Position numbers and translations under genes: made by a program. 64,000 bases of DNA from Desulfobacter sp. GTDB lineage: Bacteria; Desulfobacterota; Desulfobacteria; Desulfobacterales; Desulfobacteraceae. The notes beneath the pieces were generated by a model. It did no database searches. It had not been told where the DNA came from and saw only the letters and a program-made list of their open reading frames with translations. The DNA is taken from the NCBI GenBank assembly GCA_028768525.1, contig CP054837.1:1036001-1100000 (forward strand), given 5' to 3'. Below are positions 24,681-32,419 of the stretch, piece by piece. The first letter of the stretch is position 1, and every line of letters begins with the position of its first letter.

Positions 24681-27089
24681 ATGACAGACAGGCTGAATCT
24701 ACCGTCCGAATCAGATATAAAAAATATTCTGAAGTTAGATCGTAAAAATCTGCCCTCCTTCCCCCAGGTGGCGGCAAAACTCATAGAGGCGTCCAGGGAC
24801 GAAAGCATCGCCCTGGAAGACGTATCGAAAATCATTGAAACCGATCCCGGCATTTCCGCAAGGATTCTGGAGATCGTCAACTCAGCCTATTACGGTCTGT
24901 CCAGGAAAATAACCACCCTTTCTGAGGCCGTGGTCATACTGGGCCTGGATGAAATAAAAAAAGTGGCCCTGGGCATGACCATCTTTGAAAACATGTTCAA
25001 AAAGGGAAAGTCCGACGAATTCAACCGGCTGCTCTTCTGGCGCCACAGCCTGGCCGTGGCTGTTTTGAGCATGGAACTGGCAAAAGCCACCAAGAATGCG
25101 GACCCAGAGGAAGCCTATATCGCAGGTCTGCTCCACGATGTGGGCAAAATATTTCTGGACCTCCAGGGCAGGACCGACTATGGCAATTTTATACAACAAT
25201 TGTCCGCCTCCACGGATCTGGTTATTGAAAAGGAACGCAGCGTCATCGGCCTGGGACACGACGATATCGGCGCCTATTTCTGCGCCCAGTGGCAGTTGCC
25301 GGAAAAGCTGGTGCTGGCCGTGAAATACCACCACCAGCCCTTTGAGCACCAGAAACTTTCAGATGATGAAAAACACCTCATCGCCATTGTTTCCATGGCC
25401 GACTTCCTCTGCTGGACCCAGGGCATTGGCTCCTTTGATTTCATCCGTCCCCCCATCCTGGCCCCGGAGGTCGAAGTGGCCGTGGATCCCGAAAAAGTGG
25501 ATGTGATCCAGTGCATCCTGGCCATGAATAAAGAGGTGGAGAATATTTCCGAATTCTACAAATTTGTATTTCCTTCGGTGAACGAACTCAAGGAAAACCT
25601 GCTCTGGGCCAACATCAAGCTCTCCAAGGCCAACACCAAATACTATTTCCAGGCCGATCCCCAGTCATCCCTTCAGTCCCTCCCCCAGGAAAACCACCCC
25701 GGCTCCGCCGAATCCATGGTCCAGGATCTGGGACTTGAAATGGGAAAGGCCCTGGCCAGGGCCAAAAACATAAAAGAAGTCCTGGATATCGTTATGTTCC
25801 AGGTGGGATGTATTTTCCAGCCCTGCCACTGGTCCATACTGCTCAAGGATTCCAAAAGCGATGACCTTGTCTTTTCAGTGGTGGTGGGGGCGAACAAGGA
25901 TAAGCTCCAGGGGGTGAAACTCAACAGGGGCGAAGGCATCGCAGGGCACATCATGGAAACCGGGGAAGCCCTGATCATAGAAGATGTGTCAAGGGACAGC
26001 CGGTTCAGCGACCGGGTGGACAAACACACGCGGTTCAAGACCCAGTCCATCATCGGCACCCCCCTGAAAACCGAGGGAAAAATTTTCGGTGTCATCGAAC
26101 TTATCAACCGTATTGACAACAATAATTTTTCAGACCAGGATCTCAGGCTCCTCTCTGATATTGCAGAATACGCGGCCATTGCCATTGAGCGCTCATACTA
26201 TACCCAGGCCCTGACCAACCTGGCCACCAAGGATGCAGTCACCGGCCTGAAAAACCGCTGGAGCTTTGAACGCGCCGTTTCCGGCAAACGGGATTTCAAG
26301 GCCAAATTCGGCAATGTTTTTTCCATGCTGATCATCGTCATCAACGGCCTGGACCGGATCAAAGCCGAACAGGGGGAGGAGACCTGCGAAAAAGGCATCA
26401 TGCTCCTGGCCGGTATTCTTAAGCAGACAAAGCGGCGGGACGACACCCTCTACCGATACGGGGACGACAGTTTCATCGCCATGCTGCCCATGACATACTC
26501 CGACGGTGCGGAACATGCCAAACAGCGGATTGAAAAGGCCCTGAACCTTGGGTTTGCGGAAGAAAAACTCCACCCCCTGCCCATGATCATCCAGCCCCAT
26601 ACCCTGGACAGCGAGGATGCAGTCAATCTCAAGGCCCTGGTGGCCGAAGCCCTTGCAAAATCCAAGTCAACCCCCGGCCAGGCCGAAGAGATCATGGACC
26701 TCCAGGAAAACCTCCAGCCCCTGTTGGAAGAGGAACAGACCAAGGCCAAAGAGGAGGAAGACCGGATGAAAAGCCAGACCCCGGGCAGTACCGGGAACTT
26801 CGGCAAGATGGTCTCTTTGGGCGGCAGCTTCAAGCGGCTGAAAACAGGGGAGTTCGGCCGGATCCGTGTGGAACAGGTATCTTTGTCCGCCATCGGCTTC
26901 AGGATTTCAAAATCCCACCGTATACGGGTCAATGATTTTCTGGATATCCAGTTCAACCTGGACGACATCAAACGCTCCCTGATCAAACGGCGCATCGTGG
27001 TCAGGGAAATAAAAGGCAACTATATTTACGCGGATTTTTACAATCCGCCCCCCTATGCCAAAAACCTGGGATTCTACATTTTCAGCTGA
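24681..27089 (+). CDS. HDOD-GAF-degenerate GGDEF-PilZ signalling protein
   Basis: An 802-residue cytoplasmic signalling protein. Residues about 18-225 are an HDOD domain (LPSFPQVAAKLIEAS; ETDPGISARILEIVNSAYYG) that also keeps an HD motif (AGLLHDVGKIF). Residues about 355-500 are a GAF sensor (GEGIAGHIMETGEALIIEDV). Residues about 515-645 have the diguanylate cyclase fold, but the signature is YGDDSF instead of GGDEF, so catalysis is unlikely. Residues about 700-802 resemble a PilZ domain (LSAIGFRIS...RVNDFLDIQF), which may bind c-di-GMP. A charged linker (about 665-695) separates the last two. Likely a c-di-GMP effector or scaffold rather than an enzyme. The next gene starts 11 bases downstream, suggesting an operon. 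Confidence 0.83.
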   Translation: MTDRLNLPSESDIKNILKLDRKNLPSFPQVAAKLIEASRDESIALEDVSKIIETDPGISARILEIVNSAYYGLSRKITTLSEAVVILGLDEIKKVALGMTIFENMFKKGKSDEFNRLLFWRHSLAVAVLSMELAKATKNADPEEAYIAGLLHDVGKIFLDLQGRTDYGNFIQQLSASTDLVIEKERSVIGLGHDDIGAYFCAQWQLPEKLVLAVKYHHQPFEHQKLSDDEKHLIAIVSMADFLCWTQGIGSFDFIRPPILAPEVEVAVDPEKVDVIQCILAMNKEVENISEFYKFVFPSVNELKENLLWANIKLSKANTKYYFQADPQSSLQSLPQENHPGSAESMVQDLGLEMGKALARAKNIKEVLDIVMFQVGCIFQPCHWSILLKDSKSDDLVFSVVVGANKDKLQGVKLNRGEGIAGHIMETGEALIIEDVSRDSRFSDRVDKHTRFKTQSIIGTPLKTEGKIFGVIELINRIDNNNFSDQDLRLLSDIAEYAAIAIERSYYTQALTNLATKDAVTGLKNRWSFERAVSGKRDFKAKFGNVFSMLIIVINGLDRIKAEQGEETCEKGIMLLAGILKQTKRRDDTLYRYGDDSFIAMLPMTYSDGAEHAKQRIEKALNLGFAEEKLHPLPMIIQPHTLDSEDAVNLKALVAEALAKSKSTPGQAEEIMDLQENLQPLLEEEQTKAKEEEDRMKSQTPGSTGNFGKMVSLGGSFKRLKTGEFGRIRVEQVSLSAIGFRISKSHRIRVNDFLDIQFNLDDIKRSLIKRRIVVREIKGNYIYADFYNPPPYAKNLGFYIFS

Positions 27090-27100
27090 AAGGAGGCCCG

Positions 27101-27940
27101 ATGGCCGCGGAAAACGGATATTTCAAAGGCCCGGAAGGCATTGATTATTTCTACCAGTGCTGGCTGCCGGAATCATCGCCCCGGGCAGCACTTATCGTGG
27201 TCCACGGCCTGGCCGAACACGGCGGAAGGTATATGAACCTGGTAAACAGCATGGTGCCCAGGGGCTTTGCCGTCTATGCCCCGGACCACTACGGCCACGG
27301 CAAGTCAGGGGGCAGACGGCTTTTTGTTCCGGATTTCAATGTATTCACCCAGGCGCTTGATCTGTTTGTGGACAAGGTAAAGGACTGGGAACCAGGCAGG
27401 CCGGTCTTTCTGGTGGGCCATTCCATGGGCGGGCTGATCGTTGCGGCCTATCTCCAGGCCCGCCAGCACAAGGTGGACGGGGCATTACTCTCAGGCCCGG
27501 CTGTCAAAGTCCCCGGCCATGTCACCCCCCTTACCCGGACAGCCGCCGGTCTATTCTCACGGGTGGCGCCAACCCTGGGAATCCGACGCCTGGACGCCAC
27601 CGATATCAGCCGGGATCCCGAGGTGGTCGCGGCCTATATCAACGACCCCCTGGTATCCACGGGCAAAATCACGGCCCGCCTGGCCTCCCAGATGCTTGAC
27701 GCATGTGACCGGGCAATGGAGGGTGCCGGCGGCATTTCCCTGCCCCTGCTGGTACTCCAGGGGGGAGGAGATGCATTGGTTGACCCCGACGGCACGGCAG
27801 AATTCCACGAAGCCGCAGGGTCTACAGATAAAAAATTCATCCTCTATCCGGATAGATTCCACGAAATTTTCAATGATCCGGACCATGAAACCGTCTTTAA
27901 GGATATGGCGGACTGGCTGGAAAAAAGACTTGAGGGATAA
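27101..27940 (+). CDS. Alpha/beta hydrolase, monoacylglycerol-lipase-like
   Basis: A 279-residue hydrolase of the serine-aminopeptidase S33 / monoacylglycerol lipase group. The oxyanion loop HGLAEHGGRY (about 37-46), nucleophile elbow GHSMGG (about 107-112, Ser109), an Asp near VDPDG (about 228) and the terminal His in RFHEIFND (about 251) give a full triad. It should hydrolyse short or medium acyl esters, probably monoglycerides or lysophospholipids. It follows the HDOD/PilZ gene by 11 bases with an AAGGAGG site, so co-expression is likely although the functional link is unclear. Confidence 0.87.
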   Translation: MAAENGYFKGPEGIDYFYQCWLPESSPRAALIVVHGLAEHGGRYMNLVNSMVPRGFAVYAPDHYGHGKSGGRRLFVPDFNVFTQALDLFVDKVKDWEPGRPVFLVGHSMGGLIVAAYLQARQHKVDGALLSGPAVKVPGHVTPLTRTAAGLFSRVAPTLGIRRLDATDISRDPEVVAAYINDPLVSTGKITARLASQMLDACDRAMEGAGGISLPLLVLQGGGDALVDPDGTAEFHEAAGSTDKKFILYPDRFHEIFNDPDHETVFKDMADWLEKRLEG

Positions 27941-27954
27941 ACGGCCGCAGCCTT

Positions 27955-28674
27955 TCAGCCCATGGCCCTTGGGGAATATTGATCCAGTTCTGCCCTGCAG
28001 TTCTTCCAACCAGGAAGGAATTGGTCCATAATCCCATAGAACCTCCGGTTGTGGGAGGGTTCCAGCAGGTGGGACAATTCGTGGACCAGCACATATTCCA
28101 GCAGCCAGGGAGCCAGGCGGATCAGGGCGAAATTGATCCAGATGCGGCCCACCCGGGTATTGCAGCTGCCCCACCGGGTTTTCATCTTCTTCACCCCGAA
28201 ATCGGAGGCCCTCACCCCCATTACCGGTTCCCACTTATCCAGCAGTTCCCTGATATCCCCCTTGAGGCATTGCCGCAGCCAGCCCTCCAGCACCGCCGCC
28301 TTTTTATCCCGGGCTGCGCCGGGGCGGGTCTGCACCACAACGCCCTTGTCCGGATCAAACCCCACCCGGGGCGGTTGGCCGTCAATAAAATTAAGGGGAT
28401 ACTGCCGCCCCCGGAAACGAAGTTTTCCATGGTCCGGCAATAATGCGCCAGGCCGGGGGGCCGGCCGGGATTTCTTGATCTGTTTCAGCATCCAGGGAGA
28501 CCGATCCCGGATGGCGGTATCCAGATCATCACGGCTGACCCTGCGCGGCGCACTGATCTTTACCAGCTTCTGTTCCGGATAAACCCTGAAATAGATATGG
28601 CGGACAGCTTTGCGGACAATCTCCAGGCGCCAGTCCCGGGGCGCCCCGGCAACCACGGATTTCAGCTCTGCCAT
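27955..28674 (-). CDS. YgjP-like zinc metallopeptidase (M48-related, DUF45)
   Basis: A 239-residue protein of the YgjP/WLM-like family. The zinc motif HELSHLLEPSHNRRFY (about residues 182-197) supplies HExxH plus a third His, and KTRWGSCN upstream is the conserved family box. No signal peptide or membrane segment is seen, so it is cytoplasmic. The physiological substrate is unknown; family members sit near type I restriction systems in some genomes, but no such system is here. The start is ATG 28674, sharing bases with the stop of the TPR gene, so the two are coupled. Confidence 0.83.
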   Translation of the reverse strand: MAELKSVVAGAPRDWRLEIVRKAVRHIYFRVYPEQKLVKISAPRRVSRDDLDTAIRDRSPWMLKQIKKSRPAPRPGALLPDHGKLRFRGRQYPLNFIDGQPPRVGFDPDKGVVVQTRPGAARDKKAAVLEGWLRQCLKGDIRELLDKWEPVMGVRASDFGVKKMKTRWGSCNTRVGRIWINFALIRLAPWLLEYVLVHELSHLLEPSHNRRFYGIMDQFLPGWKNCRAELDQYSPRAMG

Positions 28675-29303
28675 CACTTGGCTTTGCGTTCCAGATCCCG
28701 GACCAGGTCGGCGACCATCCTGCCGCCCGGGGCCTGGGCCAGGGGATTAATCTTTACCAGTTCTTTCCAGGCCTGGGTTGCACCGGGCAGGTCGTTGAGA
28801 TCGTGCATGAGCACAATCCCCTTGTTGAACCGGGCCGTTTCGAAATCCGGCCGGGCGGCAATGGCCCTGTCAAATGCCCCGACGGCCTTTTCCGGCAATT
28901 TATTCCGACGATACATCACCCCCAGGTCCGTCAGCACGTTGGGATCCCCCGGGGCAATGGTCAGGGATTTCTCATAGGCATCAATGGCATCGCCGAACCG
29001 GTTGGTGTCGAAAAACAGGTTGCCCAGCCGGACCCAGGCCCCGGCATTTTCCGGATTTTCCTTTAAAAAGGTCTCCAGCTTCAAAATCTCAGCCCCGACG
29101 CTGGCTTCGGCTCTGGCCTGGGCATCCGCCTGGCTGCCGGCATGGGGATCTTTCACTGCGGCCTGACCCCGGCCGCCCGCCCCTGCCAGTTTAAAGGATG
29201 TATATGACGCACCGGCCAAAAACCCCAATGTAACGGCCACCAGCACAGCGATATACAATGTCTGTTTCTGAACCACATGGGTGACCTCTTTTTCTTTTGC
29301 CAT
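28674..29303 (-). CDS. Membrane-anchored TPR protein
   Basis: A 209-residue protein with one transmembrane helix (about residues 14-32), an Ala/Gly/Gln-rich linker (about 40-65) and three to four tetratricopeptide repeats (AWVRLGNLFFDTNRFGDAIDAYEKSL; VLTDLGVMYRRNKLPEKAVGAFDRAI). The arrangement resembles the C-terminal part of CcmI/NrfG cytochrome-maturation chaperones, but no heme-ligation genes are nearby. It is best called a periplasm-facing protein-protein interaction module. ATG at 29303; translationally coupled to the YgjP-like gene downstream. Confidence 0.75.
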   Translation of the reverse strand: MAKEKEVTHVVQKQTLYIAVLVAVTLGFLAGASYTSFKLAGAGGRGQAAVKDPHAGSQADAQARAEASVGAEILKLETFLKENPENAGAWVRLGNLFFDTNRFGDAIDAYEKSLTIAPGDPNVLTDLGVMYRRNKLPEKAVGAFDRAIAARPDFETARFNKGIVLMHDLNDLPGATQAWKELVKINPLAQAPGGRMVADLVRDLERKAK

Positions 29304-29403
29304 TTTACCCGCCTTTTATTTTCATTATTCAAGTCCAGCCAATATAATCACCCTCCGGGGCGGATCAATGGCATGCCAATGGACACCATTTCCCACGGGC
29401 AGT

Positions 29404-30846
29404 TTATTTTCCCGGGGGCGGCGTCATGCCGTCTGTGCCGGCACCAGCCAGCTTAAAATCATTTGCCGGTTCACTGAAATCCACCAGGACCATCCCGCTG
29501 AACTTATCCCCTTTGTAGACCTCGATTCTGTAGATATCCCCTTCCCGGTCAATGGAAAACTTCCGGACAAAACTCTGTTTACGAATTTCAATTCCGGATT
29601 CACTGTGACGGTCAGGGGAGGAAAACCCGATGACATTAACCCGGTGGCCGGGAATATCCTGGACCAGAAACCGTCCCTTTACCCGGACCAGGGAGCCAAA
29701 AGGAGCAAACCGCTGCACCCCGTCCACCAGCATCCCGATCCTGTCTAGCCCGTAATCATATTCAAAATACTGGGGAGAAAGGCGGGCCAGTCTGCGGTTG
29801 CCATGGAACAGGCTGTAGACATCACCCGAGGGCACAAGGGCCAGCAAAGGATGGTTGGCGTTAAAATCAATTCCTTTATCCTTTTCCATGGGAAGATAAT
29901 TGATTCTGTTCCGGATATTTTCCGCATAAAGCAAAATCCGGCGGCGGCCCAGGCTAAAGGCGATATCCTTTTTAATGGCGGCCGCAATACCAGCCCGGTC
30001 CATTAAAAAGCCCCGCTTAAAGCGGATGCCGGCCCGGTCCAAAAAGGCCTCAATGGCCAGCAGGTGGTAATAAACCCGTGCCGGGGTTAAAAAGGCTTTG
30101 CTGGCCTCTATGCCGAAGGCGGGTTTATGGTGTTTCAGGGCAAAATAGGTCAGGGTTTTTGCCATCTCCCGGTTGCCCTCTGCCGTACGGGTATTTTTCA
30201 CATGCATGGCATGACCGGGATCCAGCAGCCGGGTATTGACGGTTCCGACGCATTGGGCCGCGGTCCCGGCAAGGTCGTTAAAAACCGGGAAGTCACCGCC
30301 GCCGGCGGGCATCCTGGCCTGATCCACGATAATGCTCTGGCCCCACCGTTGCGGCCGGCGCTGGGCGTCCACCCGGGCAGGGGAATAAAACCCGCTGCCG
30401 TCATGGAGGTTCAAAATAAAATCCACCTGGGGGTCCAGGATCAGTTTCTTTATCCGGTCGACGGCCTGCCGCTCCGGGTCACCGGCGCTCAGGCGGTCGA
30501 ACTTCCTGTTCATGTCCCCGTGAATTCCCCTGGACCGTCTGACAATGCTGGAAAAATTGAGGTTGGGCACCACAATCACCCGGCCGGATAAAATTGTATA
30601 ATCCGTGACAATGAGGGCCGCGGCATTGAAGCCGCCGGGCTCGTCCCCCTGGATGCCGCCGACCACCAATGCGGTGGGGCCGGACGCGTTTGAAGACAGC
30701 GTATGTACGGAAAAATCAAGCCGGGGGTCCGGTGCGGCCGCCCGGACAGACGGAATCCCCCCCATTCCCGCCAGGAAGATACAAAAGGCAGCCACCAAGT
30801 TTCCCAGGCGGGCGCCCCGCCCGCCCCTGTCACACCACTTCAACAT
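29404..30846 (-). CDS. Csd4/Pgp1-like atypical M14 peptidoglycan carboxypeptidase
   Basis: A 480-residue exported protein (signal peptide about residues 15-37 from the ATG at 30846). The zinc site is atypical: GGIQGDEPGG gives Gln66 and Glu69, and NLHDGSGFY gives His148. The spacing Gln+3 Glu+79 His is the same as I recall for the Gln46, Glu49, His128 centre of Helicobacter Csd4, a D,L-carboxypeptidase that trims cell-wall tripeptides to dipeptides and sets cell shape. The C-terminal 250 residues form further beta-rich domains, as in that family. The gene overlaps the 3' end of an M15 peptidase gene by 17 bases. A start at 30888 would add 14 residues. A peptidoglycan-remodelling role is therefore likely. 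Confidence 0.8.
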   Translation of the reverse strand: MLKWCDRGGRGARLGNLVAAFCIFLAGMGGIPSVRAAAPDPRLDFSVHTLSSNASGPTALVVGGIQGDEPGGFNAAALIVTDYTILSGRVIVVPNLNFSSIVRRSRGIHGDMNRKFDRLSAGDPERQAVDRIKKLILDPQVDFILNLHDGSGFYSPARVDAQRRPQRWGQSIIVDQARMPAGGGDFPVFNDLAGTAAQCVGTVNTRLLDPGHAMHVKNTRTAEGNREMAKTLTYFALKHHKPAFGIEASKAFLTPARVYYHLLAIEAFLDRAGIRFKRGFLMDRAGIAAAIKKDIAFSLGRRRILLYAENIRNRINYLPMEKDKGIDFNANHPLLALVPSGDVYSLFHGNRRLARLSPQYFEYDYGLDRIGMLVDGVQRFAPFGSLVRVKGRFLVQDIPGHRVNVIGFSSPDRHSESGIEIRKQSFVRKFSIDREGDIYRIEVYKGDKFSGMVLVDFSEPANDFKLAGAGTDGMTPPPGK

Positions 30847-31693
30847 GCCAGGGCTCAAATCGTACACCAAGTTCATTTTTCCGGTCATATCTGAATTTTA
30901 TGTATCCCAGGTCCGACAGCCGGCTATAGATCCGGGTCCGGGTAAATTTTTCTGTAAAATTATCCACGCCGAACCCCCTTTTGCCCACATCGAAATCCCC
31001 GACGCCGTGGAATGAATATCCGGGGGGAGCCAGGGACCTGGAGGCCATAGAGAGGTTGCCGCCGCTGGCAGCGGTTTTATTGAGGAACAGCACAAATTGT
31101 TTCATCACCCCGCGTACCCCGGATGTCAGCACCACATCCTTCCCGACCTGTTTGCGGATGTCGCTGTACATCTTTTCCGGCTTACCCTTGAACAGGTAAT
31201 TGCCGGTCCTGGGAATCTTGCGCACTTTTTTGCGGTTGATGACGGCGGTGAGGGCTGTTATGGGTTTTTCTCCCATGAAACCGTAACAGGCGGCAGAACT
31301 GTGGAATATCTTTTCCAGGAATTGCAGTTCCTCCCTGGTAAACCTTCCCACACGGGCATAGGATTTGCCGCAGGCCATGGCCTCGTCAAACCCCAGCAGG
31401 CAGAAGTTGCCATAGCCCACCAGTCTCTGGATCCGGTTCAGCCGTCCCAGGCTGGATTTGAACACCGGCAGTTCAGCTGGCGCCAGCAAAATATCGTCCT
31501 TGAAATGCCGGTCATAGAGCCGGCTTTTCATGAGCCGGTCCTTAATGGCCGGGTCCGGTATTTTATGCCGGCGGATGTCCGGATGGTCCTCCAGGGCATG
31601 GGCCGTACCTGCCGGAAAGGCCAGCATTCTGGCCGCCAGTCCAAATGCGGCTGCACTGCCCGCCGATTTAAGGAATTCCCGTCGATTCATCAT
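30830..31693 (-). CDS. Tat-exported M15 family D-Ala-D-Ala/L,D carboxypeptidase-like protein
   Basis: A 287-residue protein with a twin-arginine signal (NRREFLKSAGSAAAFGLAAR). The C-terminal part holds the M15/VanY-type zinc motifs: SFHGVGDFDVG (His and Asp ligands, about residues 233-243) and EPWHVEVV (last His, about 280). Such peptidases cleave terminal D-amino acids or peptide cross-links of peptidoglycan. Its gene overlaps the Csd4-like gene, so the pair forms an operon for cell-wall peptide trimming. The ATG at 31693 is taken; a GTG four codons upstream is possible. Export through Tat implies folding before transport. Confidence 0.82.
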   Translation of the reverse strand: MMNRREFLKSAGSAAAFGLAARMLAFPAGTAHALEDHPDIRRHKIPDPAIKDRLMKSRLYDRHFKDDILLAPAELPVFKSSLGRLNRIQRLVGYGNFCLLGFDEAMACGKSYARVGRFTREELQFLEKIFHSSAACYGFMGEKPITALTAVINRKKVRKIPRTGNYLFKGKPEKMYSDIRKQVGKDVVLTSGVRGVMKQFVLFLNKTAASGGNLSMASRSLAPPGYSFHGVGDFDVGKRGFGVDNFTEKFTRTRIYSRLSDLGYIKFRYDRKNELGVRFEPWHVEVV

Positions 31694-31705
31694 TTCTTTT
31701 TGCAC

Positions 31706-32022
31706 AGTTCAACTAAAGATCCGGCATTGTAACCCGATCACAGGACCGATGAAAAGTGTTTTTTCCACCGGCGCCACGATAGTCGCAGTATTGAAACTAA
31801 AAACCGGGCCAAAGTAGCATATTTGCAACCGCCTGTTAATCTTCCGTAAAATCGGCCGCCGGGATAATCTACTGAATTAAAAGTTGTTTTTTAAACAAAC
31901 CATTGAAACGCCTAACTCTGGCATGCATTATGCTGCATTATCACAGGGTGAGCTTATACCCGCGTATAATAAGGGGAACAGGCCCTTTTAGATAGGACCT
32001 TTAGGATTTTAAGGAGAGCACC
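31706..32022. other. Divergent promoter region between M15 gene and selenoprotein operon
   Basis: About 320 bases with no gene. It carries the promoter candidates described separately and a small A/T palindrome (TTGTTTTTTAAACAA, about 31884-31898) that could be an operator. Nothing else is recognised. Confidence 0.5.
31919..31933 (+). promoter_or_regulatory. Candidate sigma-54 promoter upstream of the CGGC-selenoprotein operon
   Basis: TGGCATGCATTATGC matches TGGCAY, five bases, TTGC with a single mismatch and the correct 24/12 spacing. A perfect TATAAT also occurs at 31965-31970 with no good -35 box. Either could start the transcript; the leader would be about 45-80 bases. Confidence 0.4.
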
Positions 32023-32367
32023 ATGGAAAAAGTTGCAATTGTAGGTTGCGGCGCATACATCGACCAGGGATACGGCTGTCCCGGGGAATGGCGTTGCCTT
32101 AAAGCTGCTGCCACCGGGGAAGGAAAATTCGAATCCCCCTCCGCAGTAGTCTCTTTTGTCAAATGCCAGTGTCCGGGCAGAACGGTTGTACCCAGCATTG
32201 GCATGGCGGCCAAATTATCCGAAATCAAACCGGATAAAATTTATCTGAGTTCCTGCCTGGCCAATGCAGTTCCCAAATGTCCCTATACCAGCCCCGAAGA
32301 TCTGGCCGGCATTATCAAGGAAAAAACGGGGATCGAAGTCGTAATGGGAACCCACGATTACCACTAA
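32023..32367 (+). CDS. CGGC-domain (putative metal-binding) protein
   Basis: A 114-residue cytoplasmic protein of the CGGC family. Seven cysteines are spaced through it (residues 9, 19, 25, 48, 50, 78 and 86), with the domain-typical IVGCGAY start, GCPGEWRCLKA and KCQCPGRTVVPSIGM. The family is predicted to bind metal or an Fe-S unit and has no established function; it occurs mainly in anaerobes. Here it is 52 bases upstream of the UGA-containing DsrK-like gene behind a strong AAGGAG site, so it should be made together with it and may be its redox or metal-handling partner. The family call rests on Cys pattern and length. Confidence 0.7.
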   Translation: MEKVAIVGCGAYIDQGYGCPGEWRCLKAAATGEGKFESPSAVVSFVKCQCPGRTVVPSIGMAAKLSEIKPDKIYLSSCLANAVPKCPYTSPEDLAGIIKEKTGIEVVMGTHDYH

Positions 32368-32419
32368 ACGACCCGAGCTTTTTAATACCAGGACCTTTAA
32401 TATCAGGAAAGGAATCAAC

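Noticed and set aside
24681..27089. Active diguanylate cyclase
   Set aside because: The signature motif is YGDDSF rather than GG[D/E]EF, so catalytic function is unlikely.
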